A stretch of DNA of 64,000 bases, taken from positions 21,356,837 through 21,420,836 of the forward strand of contig NC_087073.1 of NCBI RefSeq assembly GCF_026151205.1, written 5' to 3'. This stretch comes from Bolinopsis microptera. Its lineage: Eukaryota > Ctenophora > Tentaculata > Lobata > Bolinopsidae. The translations under genes and the position numbers were made by a program. This document shows, piece by piece, positions 20,901 through 32,900 of this stretch; within the stretch, counting starts at the first letter, position 1; every line of letters begins with the position of its first letter. The notes beneath the pieces are model-generated. The model searched no databases, was not told the DNA's origin, and saw only the letters and a list, made by a program, of their open reading frames with translations.

Positions 20901-23900
20901 ATAGCTTTAAGACAAATAATTTGTGCAAGTTTGGGTGAATTTCTATGTGCCAAATTTGAGATATCACTTCAAACACAAGAAAATAGTGTTGTCGGACAGA
21001 TGTCGCTGTCGGACAGATGTCGTGTTACCAAAATCAATTTCGAGAATATTTCATAAAGACCCCCCCCCCCTGCCCCCTTAAGTTGTCGAACTAGAGTATG
21101 TGAATCGAGTATTGTAAGGCTTTGTATAAGAACATGTTATTAATGGCCTCTGCAGTATCAGATTGTGACATTAGTCCCTCCTCAGATCAGGAGAAGACGG
21201 CAATAGGAGCAAGGAAAGGAGGTCTTCTAAAGAAGGAGGTGAAAGAAAGTCCAAAGCGGGTAAAGAACGTGATACCTCAAAATCGAAAGAGCGTGTTGGT
21301 TCTAAAGAGAGATCGAAGGAACGTGTGAGTGGATCTTCAAAAGAACGTGGTTCCAAAGAACGTCCAGAGAGAGGAAGAAGAGAACGATCGAAAGATGATA
21401 AAAAGGGGAAAGCTAAATCTTCTGAACAGGTGGCAGAGAAAAAGGATTCCTCAGAGGAGAGAAGAAAAGAAAAAGGACGGCGAGAAGAAGAGCGCGCTAA
21501 AGAAAAAGAAGAAAGGAGACGGAGAAAGGAAGCTGAGGAGGAGGAGAAGAGACGGCAGCAAGAAGCTGCTGCAGCTGCTGCAGCTTCACAAGCTGAACCT
21601 GATGGAGAAGAACCATCTACTGCAGCGCCACAACACCAGGTAAACAAATTGTGATTCTACAATGCTGGTGTTAATGTTAGTTTATAAAAATGATACGAAC
21701 TTATATTATGGTTATGAGTTTAACTTATCGTTCTTAAGAAGACTTATCGACTTCAGGAATAAATTACGATATATGACAATATCTCCATGTTTTCAGGAAG
21801 CTCCTGAAGGAGACGAAGAGGCGCCGCTTACAAATGGTTTCCACGAAGACGATGCTCCTGTACGCATTCCACGACCCTCTTCTGCAAAAGGTGCTCGCAG
21901 ACGACCTGAACCACCCTCCGCAGACCCAGGTATAATCCAGCTTCTAAATTAGAATATAGAATGTTGTAGTAGCTGCTTTACCTACTCTAACCCTGTTTTC
22001 AGAAGATAGTAAACCACTGTAACCCAGGGCAGGAGGATCTGGTCCGGGCTAAGTCAGGTCGGCACCGGCGTGCTCCTTCTGCAGGACGACCTCGTAACGG
22101 CAAATGTCGCTCCTCAGGTCATAATCTGCACGTTGTACTAGTTTTGCACTGATCACCTGTATTCTTGTCGTACAGTATATGATGATTAGTAACCTATATA
22201 ATACTAGGTCTCAATTATCTTTGGGTTGGTTTGTGGCTTGTCGTTCTTTTACTTTTAGGGAGCATGGCACGATGATATGTTTTTGATGGATTACTTTTGC
22301 AGAATCTTTGTCGTGCACACTGCACCAGCTACCAAACACTAAAAGCGTATAATGCATTACGCTACTTTTCTGTATAATCTAATAATAAATTGTAAACATC
22401 GTCTAGTGAGCTGTTATATACTGAGGGGTCCAACGTAGCCTGGCAGCACTGATGAAAGTCTCAACAGACTTGATACACTGTATATATATATACGTACAAA
22501 GTAATCAATTGGGAATGTTGAGACACGAGAACTGACACGTCTCAACATCCCTCTTTTACTTTAACACTTTTGTTTAAAACTTGAGCCTCAGCCCACAAGA
22601 ACGATACTTCAGCAAATAATTTGTTTTTAAAATTTCAAAATAATTTGTTTTAAATGTGTTTTTCCTGATTTTTAAAAGTTATACTTTCTTTCTGATGTTT
22701 TTGATGTTAGGTTATGAAAAATGTTCGATCCTAATCATAGTTATGAGTATGTCGATATATAGCATCTCTGGATAAAATGTCTAATAATACCAATAATATA
22801 ATAATGCAGTAACCGGGGGAGCTGGAGGGGGTTCGGGTACTAAGTTCTGTACGTAATGTCGACTTTAAAGTGTAATTTTGGAATTTTTCAAAAGACCACC
22901 CACTCTTGGTCACCCAATACAACTATCTGGAATCGTTCTTTGATTTTGGATTAACTTTTATAGTATTTTGGTACAGCCTAACCCACCTCCTTCGCGGTAC
23001 TTTCGGATAATAATTAAGACACCCACCCCCTTTTGCCGGCTTTTGCGGTACTAACTGTTGAGAAATCACGGTACTAAGTGTGTCTTGGTATATAAAATAA
23101 GATACCCACCCAGAAATTGCATTAAACAGCTCATTAAACATGACTTTTTAGTTTTAAAAGGATCCGATATTGAATGTAAACAATAAAACTAACAGTTGAG
23201 ATATCTATGCTTAATTAAAAACAGATTATACGATGTACAATCATCTTCTGTCTACTCCAGTCTACTCTTTAGTTGTACGAACTTTTCCACATCTATAGCA
23301 GCTCTTTTGGCGGGCCTCTTTGCCGGGCCCGTCACGTACAGTACTCGACAGTCGACACCCCCCCCCCCCCCCCCCTCCGCAGTGACAGTAATTAAGTAAT
23401 TAAGTTCGATAATTAAGTTATGTTCGTGTAAAAGCTCTTCTGAGTTCTGGTAGATATGTAGACCTTGCCGCCTTAACTTGAATCTTGATATTTCCCTTTG
23501 TGAGACGCCTTCCTCTAGCGTTAATTATTTATATTATTCATTTTACCTGAAACATTAAACATTACTAGATGTTTTGTTTGAAAAACTACAGAACTACAAT
23601 TGCAATACTCTAGTCTGTGCACCGTATTTAACAATTGCATACCAATACTAACATTGCACTGATACACATACTGTCTTCCATAGATCAATCCCCTCATGAA
23701 TGCCAGGGACGAGTGCCTTATTACCTCTAGGTTTAACTTACATTTATTATTCATGTAACGTGAATATAATTTATTCAACACTATTTTGATATTAGATTTC
23801 AAACATTGCTATATAACGGAAGCTTTTAAGATTTACACTATTCTCCACATTACCATTGGGAACCGTTTGAAGTTTCTTCTTTCTGAGCATGTTATTTCAG

Positions 23901-26900
23901 ATTTGATAATCAGTGCCCTCATGTCATATTGGTATTTTAGAAACATGCTCTTTACTCTAGTAGCAGGGAATAGTTGAGTGTGCACTTGGATGTGTACTAT
24001 TTCTGACAACACAGGGTTGTTTGTTAGGTCATTCTTAACCAAAATCGTGTGGGTGCACAATTTGTTTCGCTAGAGACAACCCTACAGGGCAAATTTTCTA
24101 AATTACCCTCAGTCGCGTATACGAGATTTTCGTATTTCGGCTCCTGAAGGTCATAGAGACTTCAATTTTAGCTTAAAATTACCGCAATAGCCATATTTAT
24201 ATACAACTTATGAAGCAACATAATAAGGTCTCCAGTGCTTTGTTTTATAGATATTGACAAAAAACTGTTTTTTGGCTCAGCGAACCAAAAATGGGACTGA
24301 ATTTTGGTAACTTGAACTAGGAAGATCGTAGAGACTTGAATTTTAGCTTAAAATGAGCGCAAACATCACATTTATATACAACTTATAGAGCAATATAAGC
24401 CCTTTAATGCTTATTTGTTAAGATATTGACAAAAATCGGTCATTTTGACTACACGCGTGAGGAAAAATACCAAATTGGGCAACAACTTTGGTTTTTTTTA
24501 TAAACCAGTTTTGTGCTCAAGTTATTAAAATGTGCTTTGATGTTGTAGATCGGGTGTTTTCTTCCAATATGGGTTTCGGTATAAATCCGGAAGCACCCGG
24601 TTCATGGGTGATAGGGGTTAAAAACCCTAAAATGTCAGGCGATGGGCGAGACAATTGTCTGAAGTTGGTTATAAAAACACTTGCACTCTTTGCTAGGGTT
24701 TGCTTTTTTCTGCTACATCGATACTAATCATCCCCCTCTACATCATTCTCTTTTAGATACATGATTTAGTTAATCGTTTTTGAAACTGTCTTTGAAAATG
24801 ATATCTATTGCCAAATTGCTTTTAGACCTTCTGTGTGGGAAAATCATCAAGAATTTTTGGCTGCGGAAAACCGCAAACATATCTTCCATTCCTTTCTGTG
24901 CGAAAGTTTAAGTTGTATGCGCTCTACATTTCTCAGGATATGGTTGCCTCTACTCTGCAAGGCACATATAATAATTTGTGATAACTAAGACAGATGGTGC
25001 AAGCTGGCCATGTTTTACTTGTGGGTCATTTTGTAACTGGGTTGTAGGAGAAAGCCATTTTGTAACATACTATTTTGAAGGTTTTAATGTGCCCATTAAA
25101 CATTTTCTGGGGCCTAGCTCCAAATGCTTAAGAACTGTCCTGCTTCACTCGCCGACATTGCGAAAGTGGAAAATTCGCGAGCGAAGCGAGCGAGCCACAA
25201 AAAGCAGAAAATTTGTATCTGCGAGGAAATTTTTAACTTTCTGGATGTGGGTATTTGTGAGTGTCATAAGCTGATTGTGTAAGCGGTCTAGATTTATTTA
25301 TTAATCATTGGAGATTATCCTAATTCCTAAATAAGTTGCAGTGTTAAACTAGCCTAATGGAAAGCAATATGGCGTAACAGTGGGGAGGTGGTGGCGTGTT
25401 AGAAGCTAAGAAATGGAAACAACATAATATGTTGGGGTAGGATGAGACCTGAGACTGAGGGTAATTACAGCAGCCGATGAAATTGTAACTGGATCACTGT
25501 AATCGCTAAAAGGAAAATGTGCTGACTAGACGATATAATAGGAGGAAACACAATTAACAACTTTTCCCAACTTTTTCATGTGCAGCGAATTTGGAGACAA
25601 AAACGCCGCATTAGTAGTCTGAATAATTCGCCAAATTTGCAGCCTTTAAGTAGATTATTGTGTTTAATACGACAATTAATTTACAATGTATCTTACGTTG
25701 ATTTTGCTGACAATTCAGGATGTATAAACAAGTGTATATTCAATATGATAACTTTGTAACTTTACAACAAGATTTCCAACATATGTGTAAAGACGACTAA
25801 CGCGACTAAAGTGACTCGGTTTCAAACTGATCAGAGATTGTGCTATTGTGATCCAGCTTGACAAGTTATTCGTTTGCTAAGAATCACCCTCTTTTGTTTT
25901 GTTTGATCAGATATCGATAGTTTTAAAAGTCAATGCATTATCAACTTGCCTTCTGATAATAATGATTAAAAATTTTCTGAGAATATTTTTAGGGAAGAAA
26001 AATCATTCTAGACACAATATTATGTTTTTCCTGATTTTAAAAAGTAATTCTACTTTCCAATGTTTCTAATTTTACCTCATGTCAAATGTTTGACCCTAAC
26101 CATATATACTTGAAACTGCACCAAGTATGGTATGTATGTTCATGAAATACTTGGTATGAAATACTCCGGGTTACTTAGTATAAAATACTCAGGGACCAGG
26201 GTTACTTGGTATTGTATTCCTACTTATCTGGCATGCTCTGTCACACTAAATTTGATATTGCAAGATCACACTTGGTTGCTTGGTTGCTAGTATTGTTGTA
26301 AAACCCTGCGTTATGCGTTCCCTGGATGCTTGTGTTTAAATGTACCATTATTTTTTGCTATGTTTGTACTTGTACTTGAAAAGGTCTCCTCCTAGCCGTT
26401 GGAGTGGCCTGCACCACATAGTAACTCCTTTCTCCGGTGTATTAGACCTCTCCAGTGAACCCTGTCTGTAGCTTGTTGTTCTGCTATGTTTGCTTATTCT
26501 TAATTTCAGATAAGATTGTTTATTCATTATCAAGTTAATAACAGCTTTGTCTTATAACAAGATCACGTGATGACAAGTTCTCGAAGTGACAAACCAGTTA
26601 CCGCCCCTCTCATCCAAAGGGGCGGTCCTGACAAGAACCCTCCTAACCACTTCAAAACAGCCCTCCTCTGTGTGATATCTCTGACTCTGGGACTCGTACA
26701 GACCATCCCCCTAGCTATCCTGATACCTGAGTCTCTAAACCTGGGACTCTCCACAGCTCAAGCCTCCCTTATCTTAGCAGCATGGCCTGCCTCCTCCCTT
26801 CTAGTCCTCCTCATTCAGCCCCTCATGAACCGTCTCAAAACCCCTCTCTACCTCATTCTCACGGCTCTGATCAACTCTGCTGGGTTTTGTTCGTTCTACT

Positions 26901-29900
26901 ACTCTGTTACTGTACCCCAGTATTACCTCTATCTGGCGGTTCTGGCGCGGTTCACCTGCGGTACTACTCTCTTCCTCATCAACAACAAAACAGCTGTAGG
27001 AATAACAGAACATCTTCGTGGAAATGTCAGCAAGTCCTCTACTCTTTGGGAGGTATTCAACTCAGCAGGTCAGGCCTGCGGAGCTTACCTTGGATCCGTA
27101 CTGGACAGTAAGATCGGGTTCCCTCTCTCTATGGCTGTGTCTGGGGGAACGATACTGGTCACCGTGGTGATATTATCTTGCTTCTATCCCCGTGACTATG
27201 GTAGAGTTGACGAGAGTACCGACACTTCAACTCGAGATACCTACCGTCTCTACGTATCTCGTGATATGCTGATATACTGCTGGTGCCCAATGGTCTGCAT
27301 TGGAGGTTGTATGGTGTACGTTGAAGGAATCATCACTGAGTTTTACTTAAAAGAGTTTCTAAAATCCTTGCAGTTTGGCGGTGTTCTGATAGGTGTAAGC
27401 GGTATCGTGTATTGTATATCTGCCACTGTAATAGGGTTGCTACGGGAGAGATGGGCAAGTTTGACGATTATAGGTCTGGTGTTGGGTTTGTTTGGATGTG
27501 GAGTTGTCCTTCCTTTTATCGGACCAATGGTCTCTCCTCCAGGACAGTTTAAACTCTACCTCTCAGTCGCTACTTTCAATCTACTGGGAGTTTGCAGCTG
27601 TGCTATTCAACTCAACTCCCTAACCGTATCAGCTGCTGCGCTCACTAAAATACTGGATAGTCAGACGGCAATGTCAGTCTCTTTGAACGCCGTCAATGTC
27701 GCATATAATCTCGGGGCGTTTGTCGGTCCAATTATTGCTGGCAATCTGTTGACCTGGTTTGGTTTTAGTGAAGTTTTTGCAATTGGGGCTCCGTTTTTTA
27801 TTTTAGCTGCTGTTATTGTTGGTGTTGCCCACGTTAGACAGCCCAGATAGTCGAACTATTCGTTTTTCAGTATTAGGGGGCAGGACGCCATCCCCATGTT
27901 CCTAACCATGTTCCTCAAGTGGGTCTAAGACAATCCTCTCTATAAAAAGAGTACAGACCGTTGATGAATTTAATGCTTACCAATTTTTAAATAGTTATAC
28001 TGTGACTATAAAGATCTCGTATTTTTTTTATTGAACAATTTAAAAAAGTTAAACCACCGAAAGGATATTTATGTTTGAATTTTTCTATCGTGTGTTGTCG
28101 TCTAAATGAAATGTCAGATAATCTATATTGTTTGTAAAAACGCTACGAATACTAACGGGGGGGGGGGGGGGGGGGGGGGGGGGGCCAATGGCATAAAATG
28201 GCATAAAATGGCATAAAATGGAGACTTTTTCTATGGAGAAAATGGAAAAACCCATGAGTAATTCTCCATTTTCTCCATTTTATGCCATGAATTTTGTCTT
28301 CGAAATTTCATCTTTAACATCATTTAACACCTAAATTGGACATCCTAACATGTTTATTTACGCTTACTAGGGGCGTAACAAGCTTATGAAAGCTCATAGT
28401 AGGCTACTAGATGCTTATACTAGGTTAGTAGAGGCACACTTCAGGCAAACTCATAATTACTCAAGCCTAGTGTAAAGTTATTTCTACAGGCTACAGCAGG
28501 AGTGAGTAATAGGGGAGAGTAATAGGCACTGAGAAGTGAGACCTACATCCTCGACAGTCGAAACAAGCTCGCACTGCAAAGGGGAGGCCTGCCTTCCGAG
28601 ATCGCATTACCAGGGGGAAGCCTCGAGTCCAAATTTGTGTATCGAGGGGTAGGTGCAGACTTCGATAAACCGAAAAACCAAAAAAATATTTTCGGCTTAT
28701 AATGAAGAGGGTAGCATGAAACGTAGAGAAAAGTGGTTTTTAGAAAAACTTTGAAAAATTTTGACTTAAAAAATTTTCGGCCCGAGTCATTCTCGATACG
28801 TACCTCTCGTATCGAGAGCTCCTGATTCCGAGCTCGTGTTGCAAAGGGGAGGCCTGCCTTCCGAGATCGCATTACCAGGGGGAAGCCTCGAGTCAAACAT
28901 TGTGTACCGAGGGGTAATTTTTCAAATTTTTTCTGAAAACCGCTTTTCTCCACGTTTCATGCTACTCTGTTCATTATTTGCCGAAAATATTTTTTCGGTT
29001 TTTCGAAGTCCACACCTTCCCCTCGATACACAATTTTGGACTCGAAGTAATGCGATCTCGGAAGGCAGGCCTCCCCTTTGCAACACGAGCTCGGAATCGG
29101 TAGCTCTCGATACGGGAGGTACTTATCAAAAATGACTCGGACCGAACATTTTCTAAGTCAACATTTTTCAAAGTTTTTTTCTGAAAACCACTTTTCTCCA
29201 TGTTTCATGATACTCTGTTCATTATTGGCCGAAAATATTTTTTCGGTTTTTCGAAGTCCACACCTTCCCCTCGATACACAATTTTGGACTCGAGGTAATG
29301 CAATCTCGGAAGGCAGGCCTCCCCTTTGCAACACGAGCTCGGAATCGGGAGCTCTCGATACGGGAGGTACTTATCGAAAATGACTCGGAACGAACATTTT
29401 CTAAGTCAACATTTTTCAAAGTTTTTTCTGAAAACCACTTTTCTCCATGTTTCATGATACTCTGTTCATTATTGGCCGAAAATATTTTTTCGGTTTTTCC
29501 ACACCTTCCCCTCGATACACAATTTTGGACTCGAAGTAATGCGATCTCGGAAGGCAGGCCTCCCCTTAGCCCCTTTGCAACACGAGCTCGGAATCGGGAG
29601 CTCTCGATACGGGAGGTACTTATCGAAAATGACTCGGACCGAACATTTTCTAAGTCAACATTTTTCTAAGTTTTTTCTGAAAACCACTTTTCTCCATGTT
29701 TCATGATACTCTGTTCATTATTGGCCGAAAATATCTTTTTTTTAAATAATTTTTCTCGAAATTCTAAATTTTTCAGGTTTTCAATGGCATAAAATGGCAT
29801 AAAATGGCATAAAATGGAGACTATTTCTATGGAGAAAATGGAAAAACCTATGAGTAATTCTCCATTTTCTCCATTTATGCCATTGGCCCCACCCCCCCCC

Positions 29901-32900
29901 CCCCCCCCATACTAACATACAACTATTTCTGATTTCTGTCACTACAATTAAGATAAAAACCATCATCCATCAAGTGGTCCTGCTAAAACCGTGTGTTAGA
30001 ATGAATATGAAAATGTAAAAGCAACAAACAAGTTATAAAGTATGAATATTTCAGGGGGAGATGTGAAGCGGTCGTACGCTGAGGCAGTGACAGGTGCAAC
30101 TACAGGGGAGCCCGCTATTCCAATCGTGGCAGGGTATGACACTTTCTGTTGACAAATTTAGTTTACAAGTCCTAGCAAAGTATAAAATACGTGTTAAAAG
30201 ATTATTTTCACAATTCGAATGGTCTTGAAACACGGTATTTGTGGACCAATATTGGTGTATATATCACTATTATATTCCGTCTAAACAAAAGTAAGAATAA
30301 ATTTTTAGCATACCTTTCTCCTATCGTAACTTCTAAACTTGATTAGGACTATATTATGTATCTAACCCACTGATTAATCCCTTAAATAAGTCGTGATTTA
30401 TCAAAACAAACAAAAGTAAATAGGGATAATATGAACGCTTGATAAGATCGATAAAACTGACTTCTGCTAGTGATCGAGGACAGATTAACAACATATTGTG
30501 CAATTTAATTTAGGTCCCAAAACTGAAACCTAAACTATTGTGAGCGTGAAATATCCAAATCGTATAACAGGATGATTTCCAGAAACAATTTTAAAATCCG
30601 CTCGAAAATTGTTGTTTCTGTATATAGCACTTACTTCTAATAATAACTTTAAATGTCCAATTTAATACCCGTAAATAAATTCACTAATGGAATATGTAAA
30701 GTTACAAATATCTTTAATTCTTCAGTAAGCGGAGAGAAAGGCCCACCAGTGCCCGCCCAGCCCCACCCAGGATCAAGAAACGAGACGATGACTCGACTGA
30801 GGACATAGCTGTCAGGTTCGTACAAAATATTCAAACTATCACCCTCATTAATCGTTATGTTGGAGCGAAATGCAAATACAACCGCTCATTCACCTTTACG
30901 GTAAATTTACTTATTTAACTCAAAGTTAGGAATCTCTAACGTCTCTGGTATTCGAAAAAAAAAACAGTTTAAGAGACAATTTGCATTATGTAGACATTTG
31001 GTTGGCATTAAAGATCATGCGTAACAATTTTGTCGTCAGAGCCTATTATTATTGCGTTATGGCTAAATTATTGGCATTTGAGATAACTTATGATTTTTAA
31101 AACTAATATTAAATCATTTACGGTATGAGACATAAATATAATAGGTGTGTCGATTCCTATAATATTCTTGCTCTTGAATCAGGTTTAATTTGTCTGGAGT
31201 TAAACTGATTTGTCCCTGATACTCTGCTCACTCCTTTACATTAAATAAGATAAAGACTTAACATTTACTCTTGTGACGTTGTCACGTGATCTAATATCTT
31301 CAGTATTTGATGATGCTTTAGTAAAAGATGTTGCGATATTCCAATTCCAGAGAATCGTTCTTAAACTAATTGCTAAAATCCTTTAAACATGTTTAAGGGG
31401 GAGCCCCTCCTTGCCCCCCGGCCCCCACCCCTCCCCCAGCCCTGGGTCAGACAATAGATAAGTGATCATGTACGTGATACATTAAATCTAAATAGTATAT
31501 AAAATGTTGACCCACATAATGGAAGTATTACGTAATAAGTAATTAGGTTCCGTACCTTCATATCAATATCAGTACATTATGTTATATTTACTCTCTGAGT
31601 CGTCTCTAAAATACGTGAAATTTTCAGGGAGGGATCAGGGAGGCCCCCAGCTGGAATTATAGTGGACACCAAAGCAAGCAACGAAGAAGACGATGACGAG
31701 ATGTTCGTTAACGAGGAGCCCGAGGAGACGGCCGCCATCAAACAACCCATCATCATGGGGGGTAGTGGTGGTTCTGGAGGTCAACACGGCGGTCTTGTTC
31801 AGAAGATTATAGACTCTCAGAAACAGTATTCTGCAACTGACAAACAGGCAAGTTTTTGTGTACCGTATTTGTGAATAGGAAAATTGTTGTGTAATTAATG
31901 AGTGTAATTCAGGTACCTAAGGTTTCCCTAGTTAAATCTATCAGGTTTCTATGTCAGTGCCACAGTTCCTTGGTTTCGTTTCAGCCTAAATCCTAATGCA
32001 TGTACTCCTTCAGGAAGAGAAAGCGCCCATTATGAATCAAGCTGCCAGGCAAAAAGAGCGGGCTATGACAAAGAAAGAGGTAACTAAATTTTAATTTTAA
32101 TGTCCTACTCACATTTGAATGTTCGTGATCAATTTTTAAATATTGCCTAATCCATCTGAACCGTATGTTTTAATGGCCGAACTTCACAGATTAGAATTAA
32201 TTCGTTTTTTCCCTACTTATTCTATGATCGTTAGAAAATATAAACTTTATATAAAGGGAAAGCGAAACTTTCATCTTGAGGTTTTGCAGCCCAAGTGTGC
32301 CTTAACAATTAGTGGATTAATATGATAATATTTCCTTAAAACCACATACAGTTGGATCAATTATACACTTTCCCAAACTTATGCCCCTTAATTTTGTGAC
32401 CCATAGCAACTGACACCTGATAGACTAATAATGGCAATGCTTTATCGCTAAGCAACGCTTCGAAATTTTGCGCTTTTTGTTATGAAAAGAACATTTTGTC
32501 AGCGGTCAGTGTGTTAAGAAGTATTGCGCGCGCAGTAATGAATTAACTTTACCTCATTTCGAGCGCTTTCCAAATTTAACGGTACTCACTATCTACAAGT
32601 TATGACATTGAATCGTGCCATTTGCAGTATAGTAGATTCAAACTCTTTTCTAAAACGGGAGGCCGACAAAGGGGGGCCCCCGATTATTAGGGGTCAGATC
32701 ATATGACGTATAATTAGTGATGTGACGTATAATTAGTGATATGATCCATCAGTTGAATTTAATCACCAACACCATGAGAGACACCCTCGACAAGATCTTC
32801 AGAGAGTTTGAGCTTCCTGTCTAAATTTTAGTCTTCAAACCACCAACCCAACCTCTTGAAAAAACTATGAATTTACAATCTAAAATTATAAGCTGGAACA

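Larger units (their letters stand above)
22118..26569. other. 5' part of IFT54 intron 8
   Basis: No gene supported. Contents: a hairpin GGGAATGTTGAGAC...GTCTCAACATCCC near 22511-22551, a poly-C tract near 23358, diverged tandem repeats at 24140-24440, and a short direct repeat of GTATAAAATACTC-type sequence near 26140-26210. ORFs up to 98 codons here have no recognisable content. Confidence 0.6.

Noticed and set aside
21171-21647. 158-codon Ser/Leu-rich minus-strand ORF
   Set aside because: Antisense shadow of the Lys/Glu/Arg-rich exon 6 of IFT54, whose sense frame joins correctly to both neighbours.
23521-25274. ORFs of 60-98 codons within IFT54 intron 8
   Set aside because: Random-looking composition, with no motif or splice support; several overlap old repeats.
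28560-29735. Possible CRISPR-like or coding array
   Set aside because: The repeats are 230-250 bp, occur in both orientations and lie inside a transposon with target duplications in an animal genome. The ORFs on both strands arise from the repeat itself.
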